From positions 20,710,283 to 20,774,282 of the forward strand of contig OZ038321.1 in the NCBI GenBank assembly GCA_964035795.1: a stretch of DNA of 64,000 nucleotides, written 5' to 3'. The translations under genes and the position numbers were made by a program. This document shows, piece after piece, positions 1-14,100 of this stretch; position 1 is the first letter of the stretch, and every line of letters begins with the position of its first letter. Under the pieces are notes generated by a model. The model saw only the letters and a list, made by a program, of their open reading frames with translations. It ran no database searches and was not told the DNA's origin. The stretch is from Pterobdella sp. o SKG-2022 (lineage: Eukaryota > Annelida > Clitellata > Hirudinida > Piscicolidae).

Positions 1-54
1 TAATTATCGACATCACCAGGTTTAATACCTCATATTAATAGTAGCGGTAACTCC

Positions 55-2033
55 AACAGCTGATCGGTCGGCAGCCAATACAGAGAAATGAGAAGTACCC
101 TTATCATCAAAAGAGCTTTTGTTAGCTGGATCTAATAGGATGTGTTGTGTCGAGGGTAATCCTTGATACTATTTCTCGTATATAGTCGGGGTTAGATATA
201 TTTGCCAAAAGCTAGTTTCAAAATTTTTTAATTTTTTAACCTTCAAAGTACTTGGGCAAATTCATACATTGATATTTATGAACTTCAGAGTTATCGACAA
301 ATCCCTCATCTCCTGTATGTGTTTTTGCAGCAAAACCAAATTTCATTGCTTCGACTAAGACGGTGCATGTTACCAATGTTTCTAATATTTTCCGACTGAT
401 CGGCTTTTATGATGATCACTGTCGTGTTTAGAAAAGAGATGACTTTCAAAATGTATTTTCATATTGTATAAAAGTTTTGCTTCTTTTAATGGAAATGTAG
501 ATTTGAAAATATTTTGCTTTAACAAATAATTTTAAGATCTTTGTTATATTCTTCATACATAAATATTTTGACAAATATTTTTAAAAGATTAAAACTCTTA
601 TGTACAGAGTCATTAAAGATATTTCAATATTTTAGTAAAACGACTACATTAAGCTAAAACAGCAATAATTCAAATCAAACACTTGTCAATTGAAGAATAC
701 AGCTTTTCAATAAATCAAAACCACATTATTGAGTATTGTATACAAAAATTACTTGATAATGTGAGTTCTACGGACAAAAAGATTCATGTTGCTTACGTAA
801 TAAATGTATTTAATTTAAATTTGTTCGATATAAATCAGTAGTTACTGCAAATTATTTAAACACAACAGGTAATTTTATTAAGTTCAATGCTTTTCGTTAA
901 CAAAGTAACATTATCAAGTGTGGTATTTGATATTATTACTTTGTTAATGAAAAGCTTTGTACTTAATAAAATTACCTTTAGTGTTCAAATAATTTGCAGT
1001 ATTTATTTTGGCTAAAGAAGATTATTAAATTAATAGTTGTTTGTCCATCGATATGAAAGTGGCACTCAATCATCACAGATGTGTGCGTATTATATTAATA
1101 TCAATCACTAAATGATCATGAACTCACGGTCAATAATCTTGAGCATGAGAGCAAAAATAGCTCCACTGCTTGGTGGTGAGATAGTATTAAAGGTGAAGCC
1201 AATCCCAGGGATTCTCTGCTTATAAGCATCTTTCATATAGGATTCATATTTTTCCAAATCTTCTCTGGTTATAATCCCACCATATAATAAATTGTGAGTA
1301 TTTTGTTTGATAGTTGGTTGAAGCACGGTTGTTTTGTTTTAATCATTAGAAAAATTCATATTTGAATTAGTTAATAATTATTATATATGGTTTCATCAAT
1401 AAATTTTCAACTATATTCATGAAAGTTTATTTATATAAGTATTAAACACAAAATAAAATAAGTATAGCAATCTTGAGAATAGGATGGAAAAGAAAATATA
1501 TTTTTGAAAAACTTGATGTCTTCTATTTTTGATTAATGTATTGTTATTCTTGATTTAATTCGTAATCACCTGCATCTCTGATGTCATCGACTATATCTTG
1601 GGCAAAATTTTCAGAATAGAAACTACCGGGATCATTGGCAATCTTTTCGACAGAGGCGGCTAGTTTTGGTAATAATATTGTATCTCATTTTTTCAGCGAA
1701 TCATTAGGGTTTAAGGAATACTTCTTTTAAAAGAAATTAATTTTCAATAATAACATTTTTTTTATTTATCAATCTTATTAGATTTTATACATCAAAATGT
1801 TTTGTTTCCTCTTAAGTGAAAGAAATTATTACGAAAATTCTGGGTCGTTTCTTATTTCTTTTTCATATTTAGCTATTGATGTCCTCAAAGCTTGGTAGCC
1901 TTTAAATCCATTTTTTAAATGATGTACAGTAGGAGTTATCAAATCTTTACATGGCAATTTCCCAAACTTCTTCCATGCTATGTAAGATCCATGTACTTGA
2001 CCTGGAACAGCTACCGCTAACCCCCCTTTGTTT
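55..2033 (-). pseudogene. Gamma-glutamyltransferase pseudogene, minus-strand copy, 5'-truncated
   Basis: GGT removes the gamma-glutamyl group of glutathione outside the cell. Reading leftwards, exon-like blocks lie near 1851-2033 (GLAVAVPGQVHG, family LAVAVPG motif), 1570-1690 (SFYSENFAQDI), 1110-1275 (GGIITREDLEKYES, TISPPSSGA), 249-395 (EAMKFGFAAKT) and 55-185. The last block keeps the GT-S-H surround of the catalytic Thr, but a deletion of about 8 bases relative to the plus-strand copy breaks the frame just before it, and a conserved DG reads DR. The acceptor expected before the GGIIT block ends TG instead of AG. No exons for the signal anchor or the first part of the large subunit follow beyond 2033, where the inverted copy begins. 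The family assignment is secure; that it is inactive is inferred from these lesions. Confidence 0.8.
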
Positions 2034-2237
2034 AATTATAGAAAATCATTTAATTTTTTGATTTGTATACTGATAAATTTTATAATGTTAAAACTAAACT
2101 AAATATTAACTATAAAATTTGAAATAAATACTTTTATAATTAAAGAGAGAGTTAAGCGTTCTAATGCATCATTAATTTTAAGTAAGATTATTTTTCAAAA
2201 TATTTGTTAAATGTGTATTTTGGCTTTTTTTCAATAG
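2034..2237. other. Junction between the inverted GGT copies
   Basis: About 200 AT-rich bases separate the 5' ends of the two GGT copies. Both homologies stop here although the gene should continue upstream on each side. This makes it the likely breakpoint of an inverted duplication, or an assembly join. I see no target-site duplication or transposon end. Confidence 0.5.
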
Positions 2238-5200
2238 TTCAAGTTTGGTAAAATGCCATGGAAAAATTTGATAACTCCTACTGTGCACTGGCTTAGAAAT
2301 GGTTTTGAAATATATGATGCTCTGGGAAAAGCTATAGCTGAGTCTGAAACGGAAATCAAGAATGATCCTATGTTTAGGTAAAATATACTTTTGAACAAAT
2401 TTTTGAAAATCAAACATTTTAAACGATTTCAAATTTTTGAATTTTTGAAAAATCCAATTTTTTAAATAATTTAAAAATTCAGAATTTTTGAAAAATCGTT
2501 AAAATAATAATCCTTTAACAATTTCTAGAGAATACTTTTTGAGGCCAGATGGTTCCCTCAAGAAAAAAGGAGATATGTTGAAACTTTCGAAAATGGCTGA
2601 TTCACTCGAAAAGATCGCTAATAAACCTGAAAGCTTTTATTCGGGACCATTTGCTCAAGATATAGCAGATGATATCAAAGATGCAAGTAAAAATGGTTTT
2701 AAGAAAATATTAGAGCACAATAACGAATGTACTCGAATATTTTCAAATCAACATAAACCAATAACTGATATACAGACGGAGTTGTTACTAAAAAAGATTT
2801 GGAAAAATATGAATCCCATTGAAAGATGCTTATAAGCAGAGAATCCCTGGAATCGGTCTCATCCTTAATACTATCTCACCACCAAGCAGTGGAGCTATTC
2901 TTGCTTTCATGCTCAATATTATTGACCTTGAGTTTAAAAATATTGATATTTTGATAAAGATTTTTTATCGCAATGTATTCAAGTTTTGGCTACAGAAAAA
3001 AATGCAAAAGTACTTCAGAATACTATCTGACAGTTGAGTCAATAAACGCATAAAAAATTATATCTCGCTTTCAGGGAGACCTCCATAAGTTTGAGTAATT
3101 TTGAAATAAAAACGAAAGGTTCTGTAGTTGGACTTCAAAAAAAATCTTACTTTTATATTTATTTGATAGGATACATTAACTTGTTCTATTTTTCATACAG
3201 ACGTTGATAACTGGTAGTATCACAGTTACAAGATTATATGATATTACCATTGCTGTTAGAAACCTCTAAATTCTCATATTTCACTTGCTAATGGGAGTTC
3301 GATTTAAGAAAAGCTTTTTTTAATTCAATAAAAATGATCGAGTTTAATTGTTTATATAGTTATTATATAAATATGTCATTTTTGCTAACGTCTTATAAAA
3401 AGGTTACACTTCAATAAAATTATAGCTACTTTTACTGTTTTTAATGTATAAAAAATCTCCATAAATCAACATCAAAATTTGAGAAAAAAGTAATTACTGA
3501 AATTTTTTTTTTATTTTATAAATTGAGAATTTTAAAAATACGTTTATTAGTATCAGTATATTAATGAATTATGGCAAAGCTTAATTTTTAGAAAATTTCG
3601 ATTATTTCACTGTAATTAACTTATCCTTAAATTCCTCAATTTTTTGACGGATAAAAACAAATTATAAAAACACAAGATACTTACGATGTTCAAAAGAAAG
3701 ACTGAATTATATAAAAATTTTGTCAAAAAGTTATAGTATTATATAATTCTTAGAGGAAATTTTTGTATACATATAATTGAATATTGCTTGAGAATCTAGT
3801 TTAATAGATTAAGAAATTTTTTTGAAAAATTCACGTATACTTTGATAAAATATTTCTCAATTTGTGAGTTTTTCTTCTTCTCTGAACATTACAACAGATA
3901 GCAATTTGACGTTCGACCAGATGGAAACTATTGAAGATAAAGGAAACGTTTATCATATAATAGCTGAAGCTTTGAAATTCGGTTTTGCAGCAAGAACTTT
4001 TATTGGTGATGACAGATTTGTCAACAACTCCAAGGTATTCGGTTAAAAATTTGATGATAGTTCAATGAATTTTCATGAAAAGTTATGAAAATTTTTAAAC
4101 TTTCATATAATTTATTAGCTCTTAGAAGATGTTTCAAATCCCGACTATATAAAAGATATGATGTCAAGGATTACCCTCAACACAACACATCCAATAGAGT
4201 ATTATAATCCAGCTAACAAAAGCTCTCCTGATGATAAGGGTACTTTTCATTTCTCTGTATTGGCTGCCGACGGATCAGCTGTTGGAGTTACCACTACTAT
4301 TAACACGAAGTAAATTCATAATGAATAATTAGTTGCATCCGAGAGTTTTATGTCAACTTTTTGTGATTAGGCTAAAGCTGTTGAAAATTATACTTTCTTA
4401 ATTAGTATTCAAGAATCTCATAAAGCGACGTAAAATCTTTGGGAAATAAATTATTTTTTTTGAATTAATATAGCTATTTTTTAAAATTACATATATAAAT
4501 GCGTCAGTCAAAAAGGTGAATTATATTTATTTTTGGTATAAAAAATTATCTTCTCATCTTTTTCCTCGCCCTTCTTATCTTTACTGTTCAAATTCTTCAA
4601 ATTATTAACATGTGCGAGCATTTCTGCCCTTGTTAACAAAATAGTAAAGTATTCTAAAAAATTTTTGAGTTGAAAAGTTTATTTTTTATCTTTCATACAA
4701 ACGAATCTTCTTTAAGGTTTGGATCATACGTGATGGGCAAAAGAACAGGAATAATATTCAACAATGAAATGGACGCTTTTAGTCTACCAAACAGCAGACT
4801 TACTTACGGAGTTAACAACTTAGTAGAGCCAGGTAACATTTTATCAGCAAAATAAACTCAATCAAAATTGAAAATTAGTAATGAAACATGCATCTCTTCA
4901 AATATTACTGATAAAACTTCTTCAATTGAAAAAAAACTAAGGCATTTTAAACTGCATCAAATAGTAATAATGTGTCTTTTTCATGCAAAAAGTAAATAAA
5001 ATTTTTTTAGAGATGAAATTAAAAAACAATTTAATTTCATAAAAAATTTCAATTGAAAAATTCTATTCATATATGTATGAAATTCAACCAGCCGCCCAGA
5101 ATTGGGGTTTCGATAGCGCAATAGGGCAGTAGTTTGTGTACCAAAAAATTCAAACAGCTATAAATGAATCATAAGAGTTCAAAATAAGATTTCAAAATTG

Positions 5201-6816
5201 GAAAAATTCATTTGAAAAATGCTTTTTTCAAACGTTTATGGCGTAAAAAACTAACGTGTCTTTTATTGAAGAAATACAAAATGTTAAAAATCATGAAATT
5301 TTCATTAATGCATCATAAAAACCCAAAATCTTACGTCAAAGCAATTCTATATACTCTAAAGATACAAAATGTAGACATAGAGGTGAAAGATAAAATAATC
5401 GAAAGTATAAAAATGTGCTTCACAGCAGATATTCTGCTCAACAAAAGCTAAAAACAACAAAAGGACTTTAGAAGATGAACAAGACACAATGAATATGAAA
5501 GATAATGATATGAAAACGTCAATTGATTTTTTAAACACTATTGCAACCCAAGCTTTTAGAACAAATTTTGAAATATCTTAATTTTGATCTTAAAAATAAT
5601 TAATATATTGTTCAAAGCTAAACATATTTTTCCAAATATTCCACCATCAAACTGAAAGGAAAAAGACCTTTATCGTCAATGGTTCCTTCAATTTACACGG
5701 TGACAAAGGTAAGACGAAGTTTGTCTTAGGGGGAGAAGGCGGTCCTACTATACTTTCAGCTTACTTCTATGTTAGTTTTTGAAAATATTAATTTGAAATT
5801 GCTTATAAACTGGAAAACCATTTTTATATATAACGCAAGCCTTAACTAATCTAGTATTTAGTAATGCTATTTTTAAACAACAGGCTATGACTCATCCTTT
5901 ATGGCTTAACTACACTTTAGAAGAAGCTTTGGATATATCTAGAATCCATCATCAGCTCGTTCCAAGCCACATAATGTATGAAAAGGACTTTGATGAGGTT
6001 CGTCCTCAATTTTATAACACCATAATTTCTATGCCTTTTCATTCTTTTCAACACTTCATTTGTTGTACTATTGCTGAATGTTTTTAAAAAAAAATGTAGT
6101 TATAACGGGATGAAACTGAACATACGTTGAGAAAAATGTGAAAATTTATGAAGGTTAAAACCCGATGTAAGTTGAACGCCCAAGAATCTATAGAGAAACA
6201 GCAGTATTAAAAAACATAAGAAAGTATAAGAAAACTAAGAAATTTAAAAAAATGAGCCAATCATGAGAAAAAGTCGAAAATCATTGGTTTTTTGGCAGTC
6301 CAAGATATGGCGAAATCATTTGCTATTGCAAAATGCATTCATTTTCATACCTGTTCAACTTCTTAATGTGAAAGTTTGATTTTTATAGTTTTCGGTATTA
6401 AATAAATAAAGGTAAGATTTTGATCTTGAGCATAACTTAAGCTTTGAGTTGCCTTATATAATATCAGCAATGGTTACTTCGACAAGCTCGACTTAGGTGA
6501 AAAGAAAAACTTTTTCTAGAATTAAACATTCATGATATATATTTTGTTTCAAAATTTATCCCTTTTAATTCATCAACAAAAATTATTATGAGATTAAAAA
6601 TTTCAAAATATTTTTCAATATAATATGTTGAACCAATCTGATTCACAGCTGATTCGGAGACAACTGATACGCAAAAAACATAAATTGGAAGTGAAGCCTG
6701 ACAACTACCCAAATTCTGTACTTCAGGGCAAATGTTGGTCTTCAGCTGAACCAAATAAGCCCTGTATCACTGCAGTATCTGACAAGAGGAAAGGTGGAAA
6801 ACCCGCCGGTTATTAA
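2238..6816 (+). pseudogene. Gamma-glutamyltransferase pseudogene, plus-strand copy, 5'-truncated with frameshifts
   Basis: Second GGT copy, opposite in orientation to the first. Exons by homology and splice sites: 2238-2377, 2529-2686, 2776-about 2940, 3898-4034, 4119-4309, 4717-4832, 5659-5770, 5884-5997, 6649-6816. It keeps the catalytic Thr codon (4242-4244, in DDKGTFHFSV), the RTGIIFNNEMDAFS block, KRPLSSMVPS, GGEGGPTILSA and the typical C-terminus SDKRKGGKPAGY. Two single-base frame losses are visible: near 2816 after DLEKYES, exposed by comparison with the minus copy, and near 5695 between IYT and DKGKTK. The first visible block (FKFGKMPWKNLITPTV) begins mid-domain, so the N-terminal third is missing. 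Splice sites are otherwise good, so this is a copy of the gene, not a retrocopy. Sequencing indels could mimic the frameshifts; the missing 5' part could not arise that way. Confidence 0.82.
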
Positions 6817-7539
6817 ATGAATCTAATTATAAAATGAACTTGACGAATTTATATTCTTGAAAGTGAATAAATTTTTTATAAGTTTAATCATTTTCACGTT
6901 TAATGTTGTTTTCTGAAACAAAAAAAGCTAACAATTAATTATTTACTCATTTTTGTAACATTAACCAATGACTTTTAAACAATACAAAGAATATTTGATA
7001 ACTTTGTTGAATCAATATTATTTTTGTAGTTTGCTTTTAACAAAAAGTTAGAAAGTAGATCTAAAAGCGTTTTCAAATACAAGTTCTTGCTTTTTCTTTA
7101 TTTATTATCTAAGCGAATAAGCCTATTGTTGAGAAGCAATTTTTATGCATTTAAAAATGGAGTTTATGATTTTTTTTAATGAAAACTTCAAGTTTAATAT
7201 AATAACTTGCTTCTCACTACGAGATATAAGTAAAAAGGCAAATTGAATCAAATGATATGAAACATCTTGAGACATCGCTAATTTTGTTCGATTATTTTTG
7301 ATTTTAACTTCAAAATGACAAGTTTTTTAAATGCATTTATTTTTAGGAAACTAACTTTTGTTAAGTTAGACCTCACTATAAAGCCTTACTCAGTATACCC
7401 TCATGGTTTATTTGTCTTTTTATACATTTACCCTTCACTGACTTATAAATTTTTTTCACTATGTTTTTAAAATAAATCTGACTATCCTTGCAACAACAGC
7501 TTTTTCGTTTGCTTTTGTATTTTTAGAGTTTCGACTACA

Positions 7540-7690
7540 TAGCATTATAGCTCAACTGTTTAGCACTTGACTAAAATATCTAAAGTTTCCAGGGTTTAAG
7601 CTCTTGTTGGCCCACCAACAGTTTTTCGCTGAAGAAAATTGGTAGCCAATGTTTGAATTTAGTTGAAAGCGTTATATAAATATTATTTTA
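7540..7690 (+). mobile_element. Decayed tRNA-headed SINE
   Basis: The segment reads tagctcaactgtttagcac, then tatctaaagtttccagggtt and ggccca, ending near gcgttatataaat. It lines up with the head and tail of the better SINE copies at 11870, 32576 and 34820 but has many substitutions. It is an old copy of the same family. Confidence 0.6.
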
Positions 7691-8102
7691 CTTTCCTAAA
7701 ATGCTTAGATTTTCTACTATATAAATAATTTCAAAATTCAAAGTACACTCTCTAAAATTCAGTGTTAAACTTGTAAACGAATTTTGTTTAATGCCCAGAA
7801 ATTTTTTTACGTTTCAAATTTTAAAATGTGAGACCACAATAAAATATTTTTCAATTAAATTCATTTAGCTGCGACATTCAAATTTAATCACGATGGAAAC
7901 TGATCATACACACCTTTGGAATACACGATCTATCAAGAATGACCAAAATTATGAGACTCAGATTAAAAGTTTCAAATGTAATGAAATATCTAATTTTGAA
8001 CTTAGGATAAAACGTGTGAAAATTTTTAAACTGGAAAAGTTGTTATAAAAATAAAATCAAAAAAGAATTCAGATTTGCTTCAATTGTTGTAATATGAAAA
8101 AA

Positions 8103-8129
8103 TTTATTTGAATTTTTCAAAAATTTATT
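8103..8129 (-). terminator. Candidate poly(A) signals of G6PD
   Basis: Two AATAAA hexamers on the minus strand (8103-8108 and 8124-8129) lie shortly after the G6PD stop codon at 8170. AATAAA is common by chance in such AT-rich DNA, so this is position-based only. Confidence 0.4.
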
Positions 8130-8169
8130 TTTTTTAAAAACCAGCTATTATAAAAAAAACTTGATTCCT

Positions 8170-11100
8170 TTAAAGTTTATTCTTTCTGAAAGCCCCAGAA
8201 AAGACAAAGTTGTATTTGGCTGCCATTTCATCAGCTTGTTTGGGGCCTCGACTATGAATTTAAATTTAATTTGGAATAATTATGCAAGAAAAGAAAAAAT
8301 CTTGAAAAAATTCATTTCAAACCCAGTCCAAACCTATAAAACACAATGAACTACAATAAACTAATAGATAACACACCCAAATGAAACAAAAATCTTAGAT
8401 AATTGGTAATCATCTGGAGAATTTATTTCTTAAAAAAACAACCTCTTCAAACAACTGCGGTTTTTTGCGGTAAAAACACCATTATGAACCAGCCACCTCA
8501 GAAACCCACTTACGTGCCGTTCAAGTAATTGAAGGGCTGCACTTTTTTCTCCTCAATCTCCTCAAGAACTGGGGTGAAGATCCTCCAAGCCTCATACAGC
8601 TCGTCAGATCTCACAAAGTTGAACTGGCTGCCACATATGATGTCCAAGATGAGGCGCTCATAAGCGTCAGGAAGGTCGAGGTTCTGCATTGTGGTTATGG
8701 TCTTGAATAATTAAAACTTTATTTGATTGCATGAACTTTTGATCTATTACATAGCTTTTTATTTTTTTAATTATCATTTTACTACCAAAACTATATAATT
8801 TGCTGTGTCAGAAGCGCCATGTTGCATGCTGCTAAAACATGGTCCGTAACAGTTTCCACGTTAAACCGCCTTAGACGAAACGACCTTGTCATGATTAGCT
8901 GGTTGTGCAACATCAGAACGAATGATAACGTTTGCTCTCACTCACTCCTTTTAAAACTTGGCATTCGGGATGTTGAGGTAGTTCTTCGTAAAAGCAAGAT
9001 GAGGTGGTTTGAACATGTAGAGCGTAGCGTGGGTTGGATCTCTCAGGTGTGAAAGTTGGAGTTAGATACTTGCAAAAAGCCTGGTAGGCCCAAAAAGACT
9101 TGAAACGAGCTCATATTGAATGATAAAAGAAAGCTAGACATGGTTTGTGTGGATCCACTTGATCGCTCTGAATGGAAAGGCTGACTTCGAGATATATCTT
9201 TCAAAAATCCCAACCCTTGGTAAAGGAAAACGGGCTATAAAAAGGATTTTATTGATTGATGATTGATAAAAACAAATAAAAAAGATTTCAAATAACTTAA
9301 TTTGCATTAAAAAAACAAAATTACTTGATATCTGCTGTTGTATGTGAAGTCGAGGTCCGTTTGTTCCCAATCAAAAAGCATTCCAGGGCTTTTCGATACA
9401 AACTTCATGTAAACTGCTTCATTTGGCTGGACTCTGAACACTAACTCGTTCCGAAGTGCCTGGTAAGTTGATACTGCATAGTGCTATCAAAGTCATAATA
9501 CGTATAAAAATTGTTTCACTTAATGGAAAATAAGAATTGGTTTAAATGATTTTTTAAGCTTGTTTTATCTGAAAAATTTTTCAGTTTATGTTACACCGAA
9601 AAAATTTATAACGGGAATTTTAAACAAAAAGCATCTTATTATACATCAATTTTACGATATAGTAGTAAAAAGGGATTATTGTTTGAATCATTGGAATGAT
9701 GTGTGGTAATTGAGCGTTTTTTAAAAAAAATATTTTTTGAATTTTGAAACAAAAAAAATCAGAACAGAGAACATTTAATTATCAAAATGAAGAACGTCAT
9801 TCAAGGATTCACTCAAGGACAAGTTGGCTTATTAAACATATTGAGCATAGAAGAGTGGTAAAAAGTGTTGAATAAATCCAAGAGTCTAAGAAAATCTACT
9901 TGTTTCGTATACAACCTTTGCATTTAATAAAAAAAATCTTTTCTGAAATAAAACATATCATAACAAACGACCTTATACATCTCTTAAGCTTGAATTTATG
10001 ACTAAAAAAAGACATACCTTGGTGCTAGTCTTGCTTGAAGATGTACAGGTGAAGGGCTGGTTGTCGGAATTAGGAGTGGGGAAGATGGAGCCTGGAACGT
10101 CTCTGAACTGCAGTCGAACTTCCGCCTTGCGCTCATTTAGTGCTTAAGATTGGAGCAGTTTGAATAAAAATATGAATGTTTATAGAGGTTTGAAAAAATA
10201 GTTATATTTTTGTGAGTTTTCTGTAAAAGATAAGTCAGTAAACCATTAAAAATTGAAAAAATGCAAACTATAATAACATGATATGGTAGTTTTGTATATT
10301 ATATTCTGGTATATGTTTAATAATGAATATATACACGATGAATGATTGAATGTTAAAATAATGATTTGACAATGATAAGAAATCGTATATGAGTACCTTT
10401 GCCACATCTCAGTATAAAAGGAACGCCGTCCCACCGCTCATTGTTGATGAAGAGGACTGCCAAAGCAAACGTGGCAGCCTTTGATCCTTCAGGCACTGTA
10501 GGGTCATCCAAGTAGCCTTCTTTTATTTCCCCCTCTCCATCGGGGTTACCCACATATTGTCCTAACACCACATCGTCCAACTTCACTACACGCACACATT
10601 TCAGCACTTTAACCTTTAGTGTGTAAAAAATTGGTATATTTTGATTTATACAAAAAAATTTTTGGATAGTACATTTTTGAAAGATTTTAAAAAGCTAAAA
10701 ATTGAAAAGTAACACCACTAATTAAATAAGCTCATACAACCGTTGGAAAAACATGAATCACTTATATGGCAATCAATTCAAACAGAACCTTCTCGTTACG
10801 AATGTCCTCTGCACTCAATGAAATAGGTTTTTCCATTGAGACAAGGGATAATATTTGTATCAGGTGGTTCTGCATCACATCCCTGCAAATTTTTGATTTC
10901 ACACTTTTGATTTAAAATTTATTTTTAATAAAATTAAATATTTCTAGAAATTCGTGTACTAGTCTATGAACCATATCTTGAAAGATCAATAATGATCATT
11001 TATGTAAAATGATGTAAAGTCCGTAGTTTGATATCTTGAGTTTTAAGGCATATTAATTTTTCAATTAGTTCAGCAAAAAAAAATCGAAAATTCAAAACTC

Positions 11101-14100
11101 GACGAACTCTAAGCAACGATTTGAAAAAATAACACACATCAAAAGATTGCTGTCATGTAAATTAACGTTAAACTGCAACCAACTTAACGCTTGTATTTTT
11201 GTTTTTCTGTTACAGCCTGAATAATGATGGACTCTGGCAGCAAATACCAACAGACTAATACTTTGGTATCGCTGTCACCTGGCTAATGATTTTAACTGAC
11301 AACGACAAAGAAAACTGCCTAAATATGGATACGACAGATTTTTAGCTCTGATAATTTCGAATTGGACGTTACTCGGACTGTCAGTCTAATATTATTAATA
11401 TAATAATAGTGTAAATGTAACATGCAATCTTCAAATAAAAATGATGACTTAAAACCATGGACAAGTTATTTATTTAAATATTTTTTCAAATAAATAAAAA
11501 TTAAAAAAATAATATTTTAAAAATTTTGATGAAAGTTTTCAAGTATTTTGAAAGCTAAACCAACATTATCAACTGCCTAGGCACTCACAGTTTCGAAACA
11601 AACTATCAAATTTTAATTTGTATAGCAAATGAAGCGCAATACAACTGACTATCAAACCTTATGATGCCGTTAGGATCAAAATAACCTCCCCTTCCCCTCG
11701 TTCCAAAGGGTTCCTTGAAAGTTATGGTGACACAAGCCACGTTCACTCTGTTCCATACTTGACTGAAGATTAGGTTGGCAAACCTGTAGATTATAAATAA
11801 ATGTTTACAATGGAATTAAGAAAATTTTTTATAAGATATATTTATTTCAACTTGTCCAATTCGAAGTTGTCGCCCTCTATAGCTCAATGGTTGAGCATAA
11901 GATTAATTATCTAAAGTTACCGGGTTCGATCCCGCGTAGGCCGACAATTAGCACCTGTTCCAGTGTTTTTTCGTTACATTAAATTTTTAGCAAGCGCTTT
12001 GACCTATGAGGATAAACGCTTTATAAATACCGCATTACATTGTGCTTAAAAACTAGAATATTAATATATTTATTAAAGGGCTAAAACATAGTTCACGATA
12101 ATTTAGCCTCATAAAAAGTCTCAAGATTAGACAAAAAGTAATTAAATCAATTTTTTTACGCATTTATGAAATTTTTTTCTTTGATAGAAATGTATAACAA
12201 ATTATGTTTCGGAAAAAACAATGAATAAGGTTCACTTTATCTGTGATTATATCTTAAAATCATGAAAAAATTGGCATCTGATTAAATTTATGGTGATTGC
12301 TTTTAAGTTCGAAAAATATTAAATTTTTGGAGTGCATTGAATGCATATATAATGTACATTGTCACCTGAGCACGATGAGGTTTTGGACCATTTCTTTACC
12401 CAAGTAATGGTCAATTCTATAGGTCTCCTCCTTTATGTGTTGAAACAATGAAAAGTCAATTTTCGAAAAATAACTAATCAATTTAAAAAAATTTGATAAC
12501 ATTGGTTTAAGCATTAAAGGCGTTCCAGATGCACAACTGAATTGAAAACAGTAAAAAACTGAGAATGGATGACAAACAAAACTAATGTGAGAACCTCGGT
12601 GAACATGGAAGAGATGTGGTCATTAAGGTCCTTATAGGACTCCAGATCTCTCCCAAAAGGTTTCTCTACTATGATCTTTGTTCTAAGTAGTCAAAATTTT
12701 AATTATATAGTGATAATTATGATTATAAGTTAATAACGTGAACTAAACTTACGTATAGTTTAGTATTCTTTAAAAATGACAATCAGGTTTTTCTATATTT
12801 TTTCATTTTATGAATGCGTTTACAGATATGAAAACAAAAGAAAAATAATAGTTATAATTTTGAAAACAATTCTAATGTTATTTGAAAAACAAGTAAGTAA
12901 TTAGGAAGAAATATATTTTAATATTAAGTAAATATTAATTAAATGATTTTTAAATAATAATTTCTAATTGACGAAAAATTTCAAATGTTAGTGAAATTGA
13001 TAACATTTTTTGATTTAAACTATAATTTTAGACATGAAAAATCAAACAAGATATAAATAGAATCGAATAACTCAGAATTCTATATAATCTGGGGCCCGTA
13101 AGGTTGAATAACAAGCGTTCAATGTTAGTATGCTATGAATAAAATATGAGACAAAACCTCGTTTACATTGAAAACTAACAAGAATGTTGATTTATTAATG
13201 TTATTTGAAGAATTAGTAATTGAGATATAATCAAAATATTGTAAAAACTTAAAGCTAAAAATTTAAATTTTGAATTGATACTAAAGTTGTCTTCTAAAAT
13301 ATACTCACTTGATATATTTATTTCTAAAAATAAAAAATGGAATAAATTTACAAAGGGTATTAAATAAATAGCGCCAAAATAGGCAACTAAGGTGCTTTAA
13401 TTCATTGAATTTCAAATCAAGTCAATTTTTAAAGAATTAGCTGAAAATTCAATACTATTTAATCAAATTTTATAAGTATAAAAACAGCAAAAAAATGATT
13501 GCTTTGAGGAAAATTAGTGCAATTTATTTCTTTGATCAAAATCTTAATTATGGTATCAATGGTGTAAGTCATCTTGTTTATAGTTATTACTTGAAGGAAG
13601 AATTAACAAAAAACAGTCACAAACCCTTTAGATCTACAATGCAAATGTATATATGAAGCAACATCTTTATATACAGAAGGAGGTAAAGCCAGGTAAAAAA
13701 TCCTTTGCAGACATTTATCTAAGCTTTCTGGTTTCAAAAAAGTATTCATTAAAAAATTATAGTAACTCATTGATTAAATGAAAAATGAAACTAAAAAAAA
13801 TTATTATGATGAACAAACCTATTTTTTCATTAAGTTTACTAAAACCATCAGAACTATCATAATTTCCTTGTACATAAGAGTTTAAATTGAAAAAATCATC
13901 AAGCTTTTCTTTTCCACCTTCTTCTTCAACCTGTTGAAATAATTTGATTAACAGAAAGTTATTTTGATTATTCGTACAGAATATTTTTAAAAAATATTAC
14001 TTTCAAATGTTTGTAGGTTCTCTCTCTAATTTTTTCCACAGTGAGAGCAGACCTAGAGTAACCAACAAAAAAGATCTTTTTTGGAAGCAACCCATCTCTG

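Larger units (their letters stand above)
6817..8169. other. Intergenic stretch after GGT and after G6PD (tail-to-tail)
   Basis: AT-rich sequence with no coding homology that I recognise. It holds a decayed tRNA-SINE (7540-7690). On the minus strand there are two AATAAA candidates for the G6PD transcript (plus-strand tttatt at 8103-8108 and 8124-8129), 41-67 bases past its stop codon. Confidence 0.5.

Noticed and set aside
11870..11945. Functional tRNA gene (also considered at 32280-32360, 32680-32746 and 34920-34999)
   Set aside because: The heads have A- and B-box sequences but are followed by shared non-tRNA bodies and tails and occur in several diverged copies, so they are SINEs.
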